From: Anthopleura xanthogrammica
Taxonomy: Eukaryota; Cnidaria; Anthozoa; Actiniaria; Actiniidae
Direction of reading: 5' to 3'
Length of the DNA stretch: 64,000 nt
Assembly: GCA_964019055.1 (NCBI GenBank)
Contig: OZ025206.1
Span: 17,457,291 to 17,521,290 of the forward strand
The notes under the pieces were generated by a model. The model saw only the letters and a program-made list of their open reading frames with translations. It searched no databases and had not been told where the DNA came from. Both the position numbers and the translations under genes were made by a program. Shown piece by piece: positions 43,901 through 63,459 of this stretch (positions are counted from its first letter, which is position 1; each line of letters begins with the position of its first letter).

Positions 43901-46900
43901 ACTTCCATGCCCCGGGGGGTACTTCGGGTCGTTTCATATGGGGATGCTCCGCCTGGACTCTCGACCCCTTACCCTTTTATATACAAAATTTTAACAAAAA
44001 GGTACCCCTTTTATATACCTTTTTGCCTGAAAAGGTACCCCTTTCATATACGGTACCTTTGAAGGAAAGCTACCCCTTTTTTATACCAAAACTCACTAAT
44101 TCCCACCCCTTTTCTATACCTGCGGCCTGAAAAAGGTACCCCTTTCAGGCGGAGCATCCCCGCATGGGTTCCATGCACAGGCTTTTTGCTGTCTATTTGG
44201 TAAAATCAGTTAGCTTCGCAATAAAAAGCCTGGGCATGGAAGTACGCAATGTGGTCATGAATACCTTTGCACATTGTGTTGTAATATTTAATGAGCAGCA
44301 TGAATGTGAGGCTAAGGACTTTATGCATAAATATTAAGAAAGGCCTATACATGTAATAATTAGCTCTAACCTTAGGGAGGAAAAATGGAGTTCCTGAAGA
44401 AAAAGCCCTTGTTGCAAGAGAGAGAAAAACATATTTGCATGCTTAGAGAGAACAAACCCTATTTGCAGGACTTTAACTCCAGTATGACCTGTAGCACTTA
44501 TAGTGGTTAAAGTAATGCACAGTTCAAACACATTTTTATAAATACTGCTTAGAAGGATGTTAATGTCGAGGCACTGAGTTTCAGACAAACTCCTTCCCAT
44601 CAAGGGTAGGTAGCTAGGGGGATCGCATGGAGACAGCTTGAGAGTTGTATAGCTGTTTCTAAAAAAGATTATATAAGAAATACTCAGTCATTATGGCAAT
44701 ACACACCATTTCATCTTGCTTGGCAAAAAATGATAAGTCCCCTTTGTTTTCTAGTTTGACATTAGCTGCATCTAGAAGTAAAACAAACAGACCAATATTA
44801 ATATCATGGAGCAATGAAAAAAACTGCTGTAACTCTAGTATAGTCTGATGTGTTGATTACCTCCAATGGAGTTATCAATAGCTTCTTGAGCCTTTTGGAT
44901 TCCAAGTCTGAATTCTTGTAACTCTGGTCTGAGTTTATTTCCTCTGTGATAGTACACCAAAGCATATTCAAAATCTCCCATTGCATATAAGGCCTCTGCC
45001 TTTTGATACAACCCCTGTTGAGAAAATTTAAAATAATCTGTCATGAGATCAATAATTTGTATTGTTATTACTATAAATAAAGAATTTGTCACTGAGGAAT
45101 GATCATTCCCAGAACTTGGTGTCTTGGACTACTATGAGAAAACTCTCACATCAAGGGAGAGGCCCAACAAATTTTACTCAAACATGGTGGCCAAGTCCAG
45201 GAATCCAAAAGTGAATGGTGCTCATAATATGCACCATCACTATATCAATATGCCACCCTTGAGCCCCAAAAGGCATAGGAAATATTGTCATGGATTGTAC
45301 ATTGTAAGCATACCTTATTGAAGTCCTTGTCATCTTCCAAAGCTGCCTCAGCATCCCTTAAAGCAGCAGCATTGTCTCCAAGTTGAAGGTAACACTTGGA
45401 TCTGGCTACAAGGCAAAACTTGTCTGTAGGTTTTAACTCTAAGGCCTATTAAAGCAAATACAATGAAACGTATAGTAATGGTTTTTCTCAAGGTAACTCA
45501 GTATGATTAGTGAATAAAACAGATTTTTCCCTGCTCCAATCAGTGATACAGCATACAAGAAATGATGTAAGCACAAAAGAAATGTGTTGCATCTATAGAG
45601 CTGTTAAGTGTGATGTCACTCATATAGAAAAATGAGTTCCGATTACTTTTTCTTTCTTGACAGAATTTGTTGCCCAAAGTTCTAACTGTTTCAGGTGAAG
45701 GTTGGTTCATTGAGAATATTTTTCACTTTTTTTTATCGATTTTTGTGAGCAGTTGGACCTGGTAAATGTTACAACTTACAGCTCTATACCATAATCAGTA
45801 AGGGTGGCACAGGGGTGTATCGGTCACGAATCACAGACAATCTTTTATACATATTTCACAAATCACGAAATACAATTAATGAATAACCTTGATACAAGGA
45901 TTTAGAGTGTTATTAACAATTTTCATGAATCACAGTCTTCAAGATAAGCAGATCATGCATCACAGGGGACAGAAATTTATGAATCACTGGCTTATTATTT
46001 TTAATTTCATGAATCATGGTCCAAAAACAGGCTGAATCATGCGTCACACGTAACCCCTGTGCCACCCTGATCAGTGAGATCACTTTGATCTCAGCCAACA
46101 TTGAGCACAGCCACCAACCAGTGCTTCTATATCACACGTTTTTAATAATTTTGTACAAAATGGTAAATACAGGTGACATGGCTAATTTGTACAGTCGTTT
46201 GCATCTAAGCATGAACACCAAATGGCAAAACCTGTTCTAAGTGGAGCCTGAAACTTGTATGTTTGGTGGCTAAAGGGTCAATGTTTGGCAGTCTCATTTG
46301 ACAGTCTCCTTTGAAATCTACAAACGCTAACTTTTTAGCAAAAAAAAAACATACGAGTTTCAGGCTCCACTTAGAACATGTCAGTGCTGTCTTTTGTCCA
46401 TGCTTAGATACAAACGACTGTAAGATTGGTACATAGTGAGTTTGTTTAGCTAATAAATATACACATATATAAATGTGTCTGCAAATTTTCTTCTCTAATA
46501 ACTTATTATTTCCTCTACGTTGATCTTAATGTCGTATCGGTCCATGGTAAAAAAGGCATTAGAAATTATAGACATAAGTAAAAACTTCAACAAGAGTTAA
46601 AAAGATTAACAGCCAGAACAGAGTAATCTTATGTGGTTAAAAACAAACTACGTCAACAAAACACTGCTCATAAAAATATCATAAAATTATGCTTCACGGT
46701 AATCGCTTGAATATCGTATTCAAAGGGTATCTAAAGTCATAGAAATGATATGAGTATTTTCAATTCAAATCAGAAGGAATTAAATAACTGTAAAAGCTCA
46801 TCAATCAGTAAGCTTAATAGTGATGTGAAGATCAGCTTACCAACGAGTAACTATCCAATGCTTTCTTGTACTCTCCCTGCTTGTAAAGCACATCTCCTTC

Positions 46901-46963
46901 TGCCAAATACGTTGAAAATGAGCTCTTAGGACCTTCCTCTTGTTCTTCGTCGTCTTCATACAT
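40950..46963 (-). CDS. ODAD4: ODAD4/TTC25, outer dynein arm docking complex subunit
   Basis: TPR protein that helps dock outer dynein arms on ciliary doublet microtubules. Ten minus-strand exons fit one frame: 46963-46841, 45445-45314, 45014-44861, 44771-44707, 43746-43630, 43486-43429, 42954-42534, 42075-41792, 41571-41437 and 41152-40950 (1692 nt, 563 residues). It starts MYEDDEEQEEGPKSSFSTYL. TPR helices are clear in AEGDVLYKQGEYKKALDSYS, AEALYAMGDFEYALVYYHRG, GNAYLEMDENKKALEHH, LDNLGRVHAKAGQYDRAID and IGRCHLELKNFQDAKEYG. The central WRQQKPLYARKKEK and the basic exon 5 linker fit TTC25. The C-terminus is a Glu/Lys-rich tail, shorter than the human protein (about 670). Introns carry many MITEs. 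Identity is secure; a ciliary role agrees with an X-box-like site upstream. Confidence 0.95.
42171..42334. repeat. Hairpin MITE (ODAD4 intron 7)
   Basis: CCAAAGATCT, then GGCTTCTGTCAATCAAA, face TTTGATTGACGGATGCCAAA and CAGACGTCTGG. Arm words of this type also occur near 27348 and 31478. Confidence 0.7.
43111..43284. repeat. Foldback element, GGATCTGCCCC type (ODAD4 intron 6)
   Basis: GGGGTGGATACAGGATTTT and CCCCTGGATCTGCCCC are inverted ends; GGGGTGCAGGGCAC and GCGCACCCCCTGCACC are further inside. Confidence 0.6.
43799..44347. repeat. Large nested foldback with GGTACCCCTTT repeats (ODAD4 intron 4)
   Basis: The outer arms run TAGGCCTTTC, AAGTCCTTAGCCT, TCATTAAATAT and complements at 44270-44347. 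Inside, GCATACTTCCATGCCC pairs with GGGCATGGAAGTACGC and GGGGATGCTCCGCCTG with CAGGCGGAGCATCCCC. The core has four to five units of GGTACCCCTTTTATATAC. Confidence 0.85.
45801..46068. repeat. hAT-like MITE (ODAD4 intron 1)
   Basis: Ends AGGGTGGCACAGGGGT and ACCCCTGTGCCACCCT. Flanking octamers AATCAGTA and GATCAGTG share six of eight bases, as an aged 8-bp duplication would. The interior has repeats of CATGAATCAC. Confidence 0.75.
46190..46422. repeat. Hairpin MITE (ODAD4 intron 1)
   Basis: TACAGTCGTTTGCATCTAAG and its near-complement at the right end; inner arms TTCTAAGTGGAGCCTGAAAC/GTTTCAGGCTCCACTTAGAA are perfect. Confidence 0.85.
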
Positions 46964-48071
46964 TGTTAATAAAAGAACAGAGGCTAAATATAAGGGTTTT
47001 TGAGGACGTTTACTGGTCTCACACACTTCTTATTTGCTTGGATGTAAATATGGCCGCGAGATCGGTTGTCAAGGCCGTGTTGCTATGGTACTTAGTCTTC
47101 ACTAAGGCTCGCGGTCAACCTGTGTTTTTCCTCTACTCCGATTTTATTTTCCATTTCCCTTTGGAAAACAAAAAATGAAAGAAAGAAAGAAAAATAAGAA
47201 GAAAGTAGGAGGTAAGGATTTTTTTTCTTGAAATATTACCGTATAATGAAAACTGAAAGAAAATTGATATTGCAGTGCTATTTTACTCGGCTTTTCTACC
47301 TTCATCTTTCTTCCCCTCCTTCAAACTTGTAAAAAATTCCCTCCTTCAAACTTGTAAAAAATTCTTTATTTTTTTCTCATTTTAGGTTATCTAACACAGT
47401 CTGGCACAAAATTCTTAAAATATGTTTGGCCATTAGCATCTAGCTCAAGTTGGCACCTCGGGAGAAGGAGAGGAGTTTCCACAATCGCTGGAAAACCTGC
47501 AGCACAGGCGGTAGCCAGGCTACATACATGTACCTGTATTGTTTCACTTACCATGAAAAAGAAACATCTCTGGGCTTTTTATCTTTCAAAAAAGGAGTAA
47601 CTTTTGTTGGGTAAGGTTATCTCTGAAACGGAAACCTTTTCATCTTAGCAGTATCCGGCCTTCTTATCAAACGTACGCGTTGTTATGTTACTTTCATAAG
47701 TGCATTAGAAAAATGAGTATTAGAGAAACCAGACGAGAGGAATCGTTTTTGACTTAGTAAAAAGAAAGATTAAAAAACTACCCGGGATCCCCCCAGGACA
47801 TCACCAGGATATTGAGGTATACCGAGTGACGTAATTGTTTTCTGGAGCCAATCAGAACAAAGGATATTCACGAGCAATTATTTGTTGTTCGTTTTCAATC
47901 GGTTCTTCACTCAGCTTGGAAATTCTTCATCCAGATTTGGAAAGGGAATCTGGACTTTTCCTTTGATTTTTGAACCCTGAATATGTAGTCCTTGATTGTA
48001 AGTTCCGATAATATGATCAAGTAGTATCATTATTAGTGGTTTGCGAGGGAAACTCGTCGGGTTTGTAAAGC
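46964..48071. promoter_or_regulatory. Divergent intergenic region between ODAD4 and CCNY
   Basis: About 1.1 kb between the two start codons, read outward in both directions. It contains CpG-bearing stretches near 47050-47110 and 48060-48130 and an X-box-like site (47079-47092). Core promoter elements are not obvious. Confidence 0.5.
47079..47092. promoter_or_regulatory. X-box-like (RFX) site upstream of ODAD4
   Basis: GTTGCTATGGTACT agrees with the RFX consensus GTHNYYATRRNAAC except in the last half-site, and lies 116 bp above the ODAD4 start codon. RFX factors control ciliary genes, which fits the neighbour. The motif is short, so this is suggestive only. Confidence 0.4.
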
Positions 48072-56678
<8,607 letters not shown>

Positions 56679-56734
56679 AGATGACATGCTTGAATCTTCT
56701 TAAATATTCGAGTCAAACGCCACACTACTTGAGC

Positions 56735-56824
56735 CAGGGACGACGGAGCCGGGGGAGGGGAGGGGGTGTTAGAAATGATTCTAGGCCCCGCCTCCCCACC
56801 TTAAAATGTGCTCCGCCGTCCCTG
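56735..56824. repeat. Short foldback element
   Basis: CAGGGACGACGGAGC and GCTCCGCCGTCCCTG, 90 bp in all, with a G-rich left and C-rich right interior. Confidence 0.75.
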
Positions 56825-57943
56825 TGAGCATTTACAATATCATCAATGGCACAAACCGGATGAATATTTCCACAGTTTTTATAAGCTCAGGACTCAAATA
56901 GAAGAGAATGGAAAAACTTAGAAGAACAAAGGCAGGCGCGTTACTTTCCCGCCTTTTTTATTTATGACGTCAAGTATAACGTCATATATAGTGACGTCCA
57001 AGTTGGTCAAGTGCAAAGCAGCAATAATTTCGTCACATTTTGTTCCAGTGAACGACATTTATTTGCGTTTCTAGTAAAAAAAAAAGGTGGCAAAGATATA
57101 AATTACCATGGAATAATGGCCAAGGAAATATTAAGAAGAAATATTTCTACATCTTTCTTATCAATTATTTTATAAATAAACGAATTTAAGAATAATAATA
57201 ACTATAGAAAAGAAACTCTTGCATTTAATGTAGACATTTAGAAAACTCATTTGACTTAGATTTTATAGTAGCTTAGAGTTCTTTAGTGAATGATTTAGGA
57301 TCTTTTTTATAGACTACAAACGTACAAGGTACATGCACTTCACTCTGGCTTGAACATTGATACTTCCTCGATAACATAAAAAAGCAGACCAGATTTCGCA
57401 TGAGAAAAAGTTAACACTTGAGTGGCTTCTGCCATGAACCAATCAGAAAGTAAGAGAGAACTATATCGTCCAATCAAAATGATTGAATTCGAGTGCACGA
57501 TACTGTTAAATCTTTCGCGCGAAATCTGCTCTGATTACTGGGACTTACTGTGAATAGAAAACCAACAACTGTTCAAAATTAAAAAAATCCACTTATAACC
57601 GGGTAGTTGTCTTGTTATCCAATGGATAATAAAAAATGCAGTTCTTTCATTGTTCATCGTTATTCATAGTTCTTTTCTTGAGATAGCAAGCGTGGTGCAT
57701 TGTGGTCTAGTTTGTGTACAAACATTTTTTGCCTTGCAGGGTGTTGTAAGACCCAGTTCAGACTTCGAACTTTTGCCGCGTCGATTCTTGTTGGCTTTGA
57801 GGTATGTGGGACACGTGGCCGGCCAGTCTTTGATCGGAAGCCAGAGGAGGGATGAACCCTACTCCACAGTGCACCGCGAGATCAAATTTTCGAGATGGAA
57901 AATTTTCTGATCGAAAGCTATAAAGTATGACATATATATGTTT

Positions 57944-57962
57944 AACAAATAGAAAACGTTTG

Positions 57963-57993
<31 letters not shown>

Positions 57994-58119
57994 GGAAGTT
58001 TGGGAGAAGTCGAGAGCTGTTGTGTAAAACCGAGCCGCAGGCGACTCAAGACTTCTCCCAAACCTTCCCGAGTGTTTATATCGTACTATGTAAACACAGC
58101 ATAACGTTTTCTATTTGTT
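57944..58119. repeat. Hairpin MITE
   Basis: AACAAATAGAAAACGTT and its exact complement at the ends; inner arms GTGTTTACATAG, GATATAAACAC and GGGAAGTTTGGGAGAAGTC pair with their complements. Confidence 0.85.
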
Positions 58120-58389
58120 TTATAAAATATTGAAATTGCCGTGTTTACATAGCCTCACGTAAACACGGCTATCAGCCAATCAGAGCGCGCGTTATATCTG
58201 ATCTATTTTATAAATGAATATATCACCCGTCAGAAGTGTTTCCGATTTTTAAATGTTTCAAATCCAGTTATTTTCTAATCCTCGTAATCTAGTTGAGTAA
58301 AATACATAGAAATAATACATAGCATGGCTGCCTAACGACATAGCGAATGAGAGGCTGTTATAATTAAGATTGTTCCTCGGCGCTAGTGT

Positions 58390-59439
58390 TTAGTGTGGAG
58401 TAGAGTGTCGTATGGTAGAAGCCCTGTGTTGCTGCTGGCGGAAAGAATTGATTGTAGTAAGACGAAATTCACTAAAAGAATCATCGTTACCCTTACACAA
58501 AACCTTTTTAAACGCTTTTCTGAACCTTGTATTCGAAAATGCATAGATAATGGGATTGACAGCAATTTGTAGATAAGCTAGCCAACAAGCTAGAGTATCT
58601 GCTATCTCCATGGCACAATTTTCTACTCCATCGTCTATCAGGATGGCTACGTTTATGATTTCAAACGGCAGCCAGCAAAGCACAAATGTGACGAAAACAA
58701 TCCCTAAAGCCTTTGCGACCCTAAGCTCTCGTCCAATCAAATCCCCTACATTGCGCATGTATGTTGGATTATTAGAAATAATCCCGACACGCTTTGCGTG
58801 CCTGCGAGCGATGACGTAAATCTTGAAGTAGAAACCAATCATGATCACGAATGGGATGAGAACGTTACCGACCAATAAGAATGCGTGGAAAGTTGGAGGT
58901 AGTTCAAAAGTGTAGATCTTTTCCTCTGGAGGAATCAGAACAAGGAACAGAATAATCCCAGTTACAAAGGAATAGCTCCAAATCGTTGCAATGACGATTT
59001 TTGCGACGTTATAGTTCATGATTTCCTTGTATCGAAGCGGGTATACAATAGCAATGAACCGGTCTGTGCTGATGGCCAATAGGTTGAAAACTGAAGCCGT
59101 CAGAAACAGGAAAAACAAGGAGTTCCAGAGATTACAGATGAATCCTCCAAGAGGCCACACAGGGAAGTATATCCAGTATACAATGTCAAACGGTATGACC
59201 GCCACGGACACCATAATGTCCGACACAGCAAGACTGAACACTAAGATATACGAAACAGTTTGAAGACTTGAGAACTTGAAGATCACTGAACAAACCAGAA
59301 TATTTCCCAGTATGGAGAGAATGATGATAATATACATGAAAACAAGACCGCTGATGGTTAGTCCTGCGCCGAGGTGACCGTCCTCGCAGATGGAGGCCTC
59401 GGTGGTGTTGGACTCAGGATGTAGACGCAAGCGTTGCAT
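58390..59439 (-). CDS. Rhodopsin-like (class A) G-protein-coupled receptor, amine/adenosine-type layout
   Basis: A single coding exon of 349 residues. An acceptor (TTTCAG) six bases above the ATG at 59437-59439 suggests a spliced 5' UTR. An NTT sequon (residue 11) lies in the short N-terminus. Landmarks: GNILVCSVIF in TM1, SLAVSDIMVS in TM2, the TM3 cysteine (GGFICNLW), STDRFIAIVYPLRY at the DRY position, VLCWLPFEI in TM6 and NPIIYAFSNTRFRKAFKKVLC in TM7/helix 8 with a palmitoylation cysteine. The tail is Ser/Thr/Gln/His-rich. The extracellular loop 2 segment (LIPPEEKIYTFELPPTFHAF) has no cysteine to pair with TM3. The pattern resembles aminergic or adenosine-type receptors, of which cnidarians have many lineage-specific copies; the ligand is unknown. 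Confidence 0.9.
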   Translation of the reverse strand: MQRLRLHPESNTTEASICEDGHLGAGLTISGLVFMYIIIILSILGNILVCSVIFKFSSLQTVSYILVFSLAVSDIMVSVAVIPFDIVYWIYFPVWPLGGFICNLWNSLFFLFLTASVFNLLAISTDRFIAIVYPLRYKEIMNYNVAKIVIATIWSYSFVTGIILFLVLIPPEEKIYTFELPPTFHAFLLVGNVLIPFVIMIGFYFKIYVIARRHAKRVGIISNNPTYMRNVGDLIGRELRVAKALGIVFVTFVLCWLPFEIINVAILIDDGVENCAMEIADTLACWLAYLQIAVNPIIYAFSNTRFRKAFKKVLCKGNDDSFSEFRLTTINSFRQQQHRASTIRHSTPH

Positions 59440-59572
59440 TTGGGTCTGAAATAGAAATCATTAAATCATGAGGTTTGACAAACTTTTGACAACAGTTTTG
59501 TTTTTTATTAATTCTTTGGCATTTGACTGCACGTATGTTTGAATTAAATGGCAAGCCAGTCAAAATGAAAAT

Positions 59573-59652
59573 GCAGCAATCTGATTGGTTCCCTGAGCAG
59601 CAATCTGATTGGTTCCCTGAGCAGTAATCTGATTGGTTCCTTGAGTAGCAAC
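59573..59652. repeat. 24-bp tandem repeat carrying CCAAT motifs
   Basis: Three units of GCAGCAATCTGATTGGTTCC plus CTGA, then a partial fourth. Each unit has ATTGG, i.e. CCAAT on the gene's strand, 130-215 bp above the receptor start codon. Confidence 0.9.
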
Positions 59653-60100
59653 TGGGAATCAACATTTTTTATTTACGAATTAAGAGAAGGTATGTTTTTC
59701 TTATTTTCAATTTATTTGTATTGCCTGGCCAACGATTGCGACCTAGTATTTTGGGAAATCATACCCTGTTTTATTGCGAAATTAAGTATACAAGTTCATA
59801 CAGTCTTCTGGTAATTGCCCTAAACAACATGAGCAAGAATACATGGGCAAGAATAATAAAAAAAGTTAGACTAAATATTTTTTCGTTCAGGATATTTAGC
59901 ACAATATTTAGCTGTTCTCACTTTCCACTATCTCATAAACTGAATTTTATTAGGATAAAATTAGAATAAAATTTTCATTGAATGTACACACATAGTAAGT
60001 AACCTTGATTAGAATTTTTACTTAATAATTCCCTTTGATCAATTTTATATAAAGTTTTTACGTAATTCAGCTACTAAGCTGCAACAGTATGACTAATAAA

Positions 60101-60120
60101 CTATCTATCTATCTATCTAC
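60101..60120. repeat. (CTAT)n microsatellite
   Basis: Five CTAT units after GACTAATAAA, a layout seen at retroposon 3' ends. Confidence 0.8.
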
Positions 60121-60696
60121 GTGATTTCATTTGTGTTGCTGCTTTTTGTCCTCTCTGGCGACCACATTAATCCTTAGCGTTGTACAATAGATTAATGCTT
60201 TGATCTAACGTCAATTATTTTTTGAAAAGCCCTGAAGTTTTTCGTAATTTAGTCGTAATTTAGTCATTTCGAGGCTTTCCCGTGCGATAGTCTATAATTA
60301 TCATTTAATTAAGTTTTTTTTTTTTACAGTTTTCACGCGTGGGAATAATAAGGAAAGCTTAATGTTTCGGCTGAACAGGTAATTTACTTTGATATTGAAA
60401 ATTTGACATCACCAACTTCGAAGCTGGTTTGTAAAGTGGCTTTTACGTTGAATAAATTTGCGATTTAATAATAAACATCACTGAGTAGGGCCCTTCATAA
60501 ACAACCGTTAAGTTTTGTCATAAAAAGAGATATGAAGAACAAGGGCATTGATCAATATGACAACCAATAAGAATTTGATGTGAATTGCCTTCAGGATATG
60601 TTAGAAAATATTAATGAATTATGTCTGTTTGTTTGGCTTTGCTTGGACATCTCACATAAAAGTTTTTTTCTAATTTAACGCCCTCCCTGATGTTGA

Positions 60697-61130
60697 CAGT
60701 TTTCTTTTTTTTTTTGCGAGTTCAAGCTACGAGATGATTTCTGCTAAAAAAGTGAAATAATCTTGTAAAATAAATTTGTAAGACAAATAGCTTTGTGATA
60801 TTTTTTTCCTACTGAATTCCAACTTTTCAGTTCATCCATTGTTTTGAACTGCTATACGTTGACTACTAGCATTAGGTGATATTTTTTTCCTGCTAAAGAT
60901 AAGTTTTAACTTTTTTTTTTCATATTCGATTTTTCTAATCGACAGTTCTGGAACTGTTTTGAACAGCTATGCTATGGCTACTAGCATTACTGAGATGATA
61001 TATTTTTCTGCTAAAAAAACTGTGAAATAAACTTATCTAAATTTGGGAGATAAGGTAAGCTTTGACTTTTTCTAATTTTCGATTTTTCCATTCTACTCGA
61101 CAGCTCACACATTGTTGTGGACAGCTAAAT
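60697..61130. repeat. Imperfect tandem repeat, about 140-160-bp unit, three copies
   Basis: Each unit has the order TTTTTCTGCTAAA, GTGAAATAA, a T-rich tract with TTCGATTTTTC, and then TTGAACTGCTAT/TTGAACAGCTAT/GTGGACAGCTAA followed by CTACTAGCATTA in two of them. Confidence 0.6.
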
Positions 61131-62348
61131 GGCTCATTTCCAACTAGAATGGTCACTTGTACCGAGTCCAGACCATTACCTTTTCCCAAAACGAATATCC
61201 AGCCCTCTTTTGCGATTATACAACTATAATGTACAAGTTTAACATTTTTTGATCATTATTGCGGCATTACTTATTTATTTTATCAACTAGTGAATATAGC
61301 AAGTTAGTATAGAGTTAAATGATATGGCAAATAAATGTTCATGAATTTTCAAAGAAACATCTGTAGCTAGTGAAGAATTTGTTGCTGAAAAGCAAGAGGA
61401 TATGAAGGTTGTTCCTCAGTTGTGGAACAAGCTAATAAAACAAAATAATATCTGTATGATATTATAATATATATTAATTTTAAGCAAATTCTCTGTATAT
61501 TTAAAGAAACATAAAGTTAACACTGTACTTCGTCTTCCTGGCTAGTTTTTAATTTCCATAGAATTTAAGAAGATTGAGCAAGAATCGTAAATGAAATTCA
61601 GTTATACGGAAAAAACACAACACACCTTTTTGAGTAACGTCTTTCAGTTTATGTATGGCGACTAAGGCAGCTGGCCGGCAAAGCCAAAAGTTTATCTTAC
61701 CATTTCAATGTTATCACTATATTTTTCCTTACCATATTTTCCATATTCGAATTCGTCTTGGCAATGATTTTCACTGATATGGAAGCTGTTGTACGAGCTA
61801 GGTTAACTTTTTTTTGTATTCTTGGCTTCGTCTCCACAGACCTTTAGCTGGATGGTTAAACACCTTGCTAACAACCAAAAGTTTTCAGTGTCCGCCGGTT
61901 AAATCAGTCATAAACATTTACATAAAGAGTGTTTTCTATAAAAGCCAAAACCCTAAGACAACAAGTTATGAACTCTGTCAACTTCAGTTGTAGTTATGAT
62001 CGCAAACCTTATTTATGAAAAATTTGGATGGACAGGTGTTGCATAAATTACAAGTAAGCAAAATTCAAGTTCGAGCACTCTGCTTGAATTGAACCAATCT
62101 ATTTTAGATAACAAAGTCCAATTTGAATATATGAATAAGAACAAATATAATTTCTACTTTAACCATTGAAAATTGACCACAAGGACGGTATGATTTTAGC
62201 ACCTGTAAGTTTTCATTGAAAAGGATGGAATGTTTGGATAAAATGGAGCAAATTTAGACAAAAAAGTGTATTCTTTACTACTGTATGCCAATTATTTGTT
62301 TAAATTCGTTGGCGTACCAATCCGTTTCTTGATTGATTTCGCCAATAT

Positions 62349-62575
62349 TTATTTGGTAGCACTCGCCTCTCACCTCTGGGGTCTCAGGTTCGATTCCTGG
62401 ACTTGGCATCACATGTGAATAAAGTTTATTAGGTGTCTACCTTGATTCGAGGGTTTTTCTCTACCTGCAAAGCTCAACAGCCTAAATTCCAATTCGATCT
62501 GTGAGTCTGCCGTGTCCCCGCGACTGGCATGAGCCCAGTGGGTGCTTCAGGTTACTTTTCGATAAGATTTAAAAG
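62349..62575 (+). repeat. tRNA-derived SINE
   Basis: The head contains TGGTAGCACTCGCCTCTCAC and, 20 bp on, the polymerase III B box GGTTCGATTCC within TCTCAGGTTCGATTCCTGGA. The downstream body TGGCATCACATGTGAATAAA is shared with 17738-17870. Confidence 0.7.
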
Positions 62576-63301
62576 ATCGATTTCTTTACTTGTTGAAGTT
62601 ATATATTATTTATGAAAGACAATTCGGAGTCAACTTTGATAGCACGGAGACTTAGTTGCGAAATGTTCGTAACTTTTAATTCCAATTTATTGTTGCCTGA
62701 GGACTACATTTAAAAATCAGCTTAAAATTCCCCTGTCTTTGGACCTCAATCAGGGCGGATTAATTGAAAAATTGATGAAAAGGTTACATTCAATCGCAAC
62801 AAAATCCTATCATCATCATGGTCATTATAAGAGCAACATCGAGCTGCAATATCAAAAACCATAATCAGCGACAAAAAGGCTTTTCAAATTTTCCAAGACA
62901 AGGTCCCAATCAAGGGAAGAAAAATCAGCTTTCCATCATGTACGATCAACAAGATGACTAGAACAACCGCACCAAAACTTGCTGGCAGAATCAACAATTA
63001 TTTCCAGCACCTTGTCAGTTTTTTATTAGCATCAATTGGTGGTTTTTATGTTGTTTTTTTTTTTATGTTTTTTTTCCCCGTGGAATTTGGCGCTATATAT
63101 TTATAGGGATCATCATCATAATAATTTATAATAATTTAATAATTTATATAACGTAAATTACATGGATTATGACCAAATACGCTTTACACTAAATAAGCAA
63201 TAATAATAAAAATAAATAAATAATTAGTTAATTATAATTTAATAATGCTACATTTCAATAATTACTAAATTAATAAACCATTAAAAAGCTACTATATATA
63301 T

Positions 63302-63459
63302 TTAAAAAAATAATAACTCATAACTAGCCATAAGCTTGCCTAAAAAGATGTCTTAAGACGTGATTTAAATGTTTCAATACACTGGATTAAACGTAGTTCT
63401 TTCGGTAAGTTATTCCATAGTTTAGGAGCAGCAAATGCAAAGGCCCTATCACCTAATGT
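63302..63459 (-). pseudogene. LINE reverse-transcriptase ORF, C-terminal fragment
   Basis: The minus strand encodes GDRAFAFAAPKLWNNLPKEL, then a short IETFKSRLKTSF and a stop at 63302. This is the conserved C-terminus of CR1/L2-type retrotransposon polyproteins. AT-rich simple sequence follows as a 3' tail; the rest of the element is absent. Confidence 0.75.

Larger units (their letters stand above)
56679..58389. other. Spacer between CCNY and the GPCR gene (convergent)
   Basis: Both 3' ends face this spacer. It contains foldback elements at 56735-56824 and 57944-58119. A piece near 58138-58180 (CCGTGTTTACATAGCCT, then AAACACGG) is a fragment of the second. No exon seen. Confidence 0.55.
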
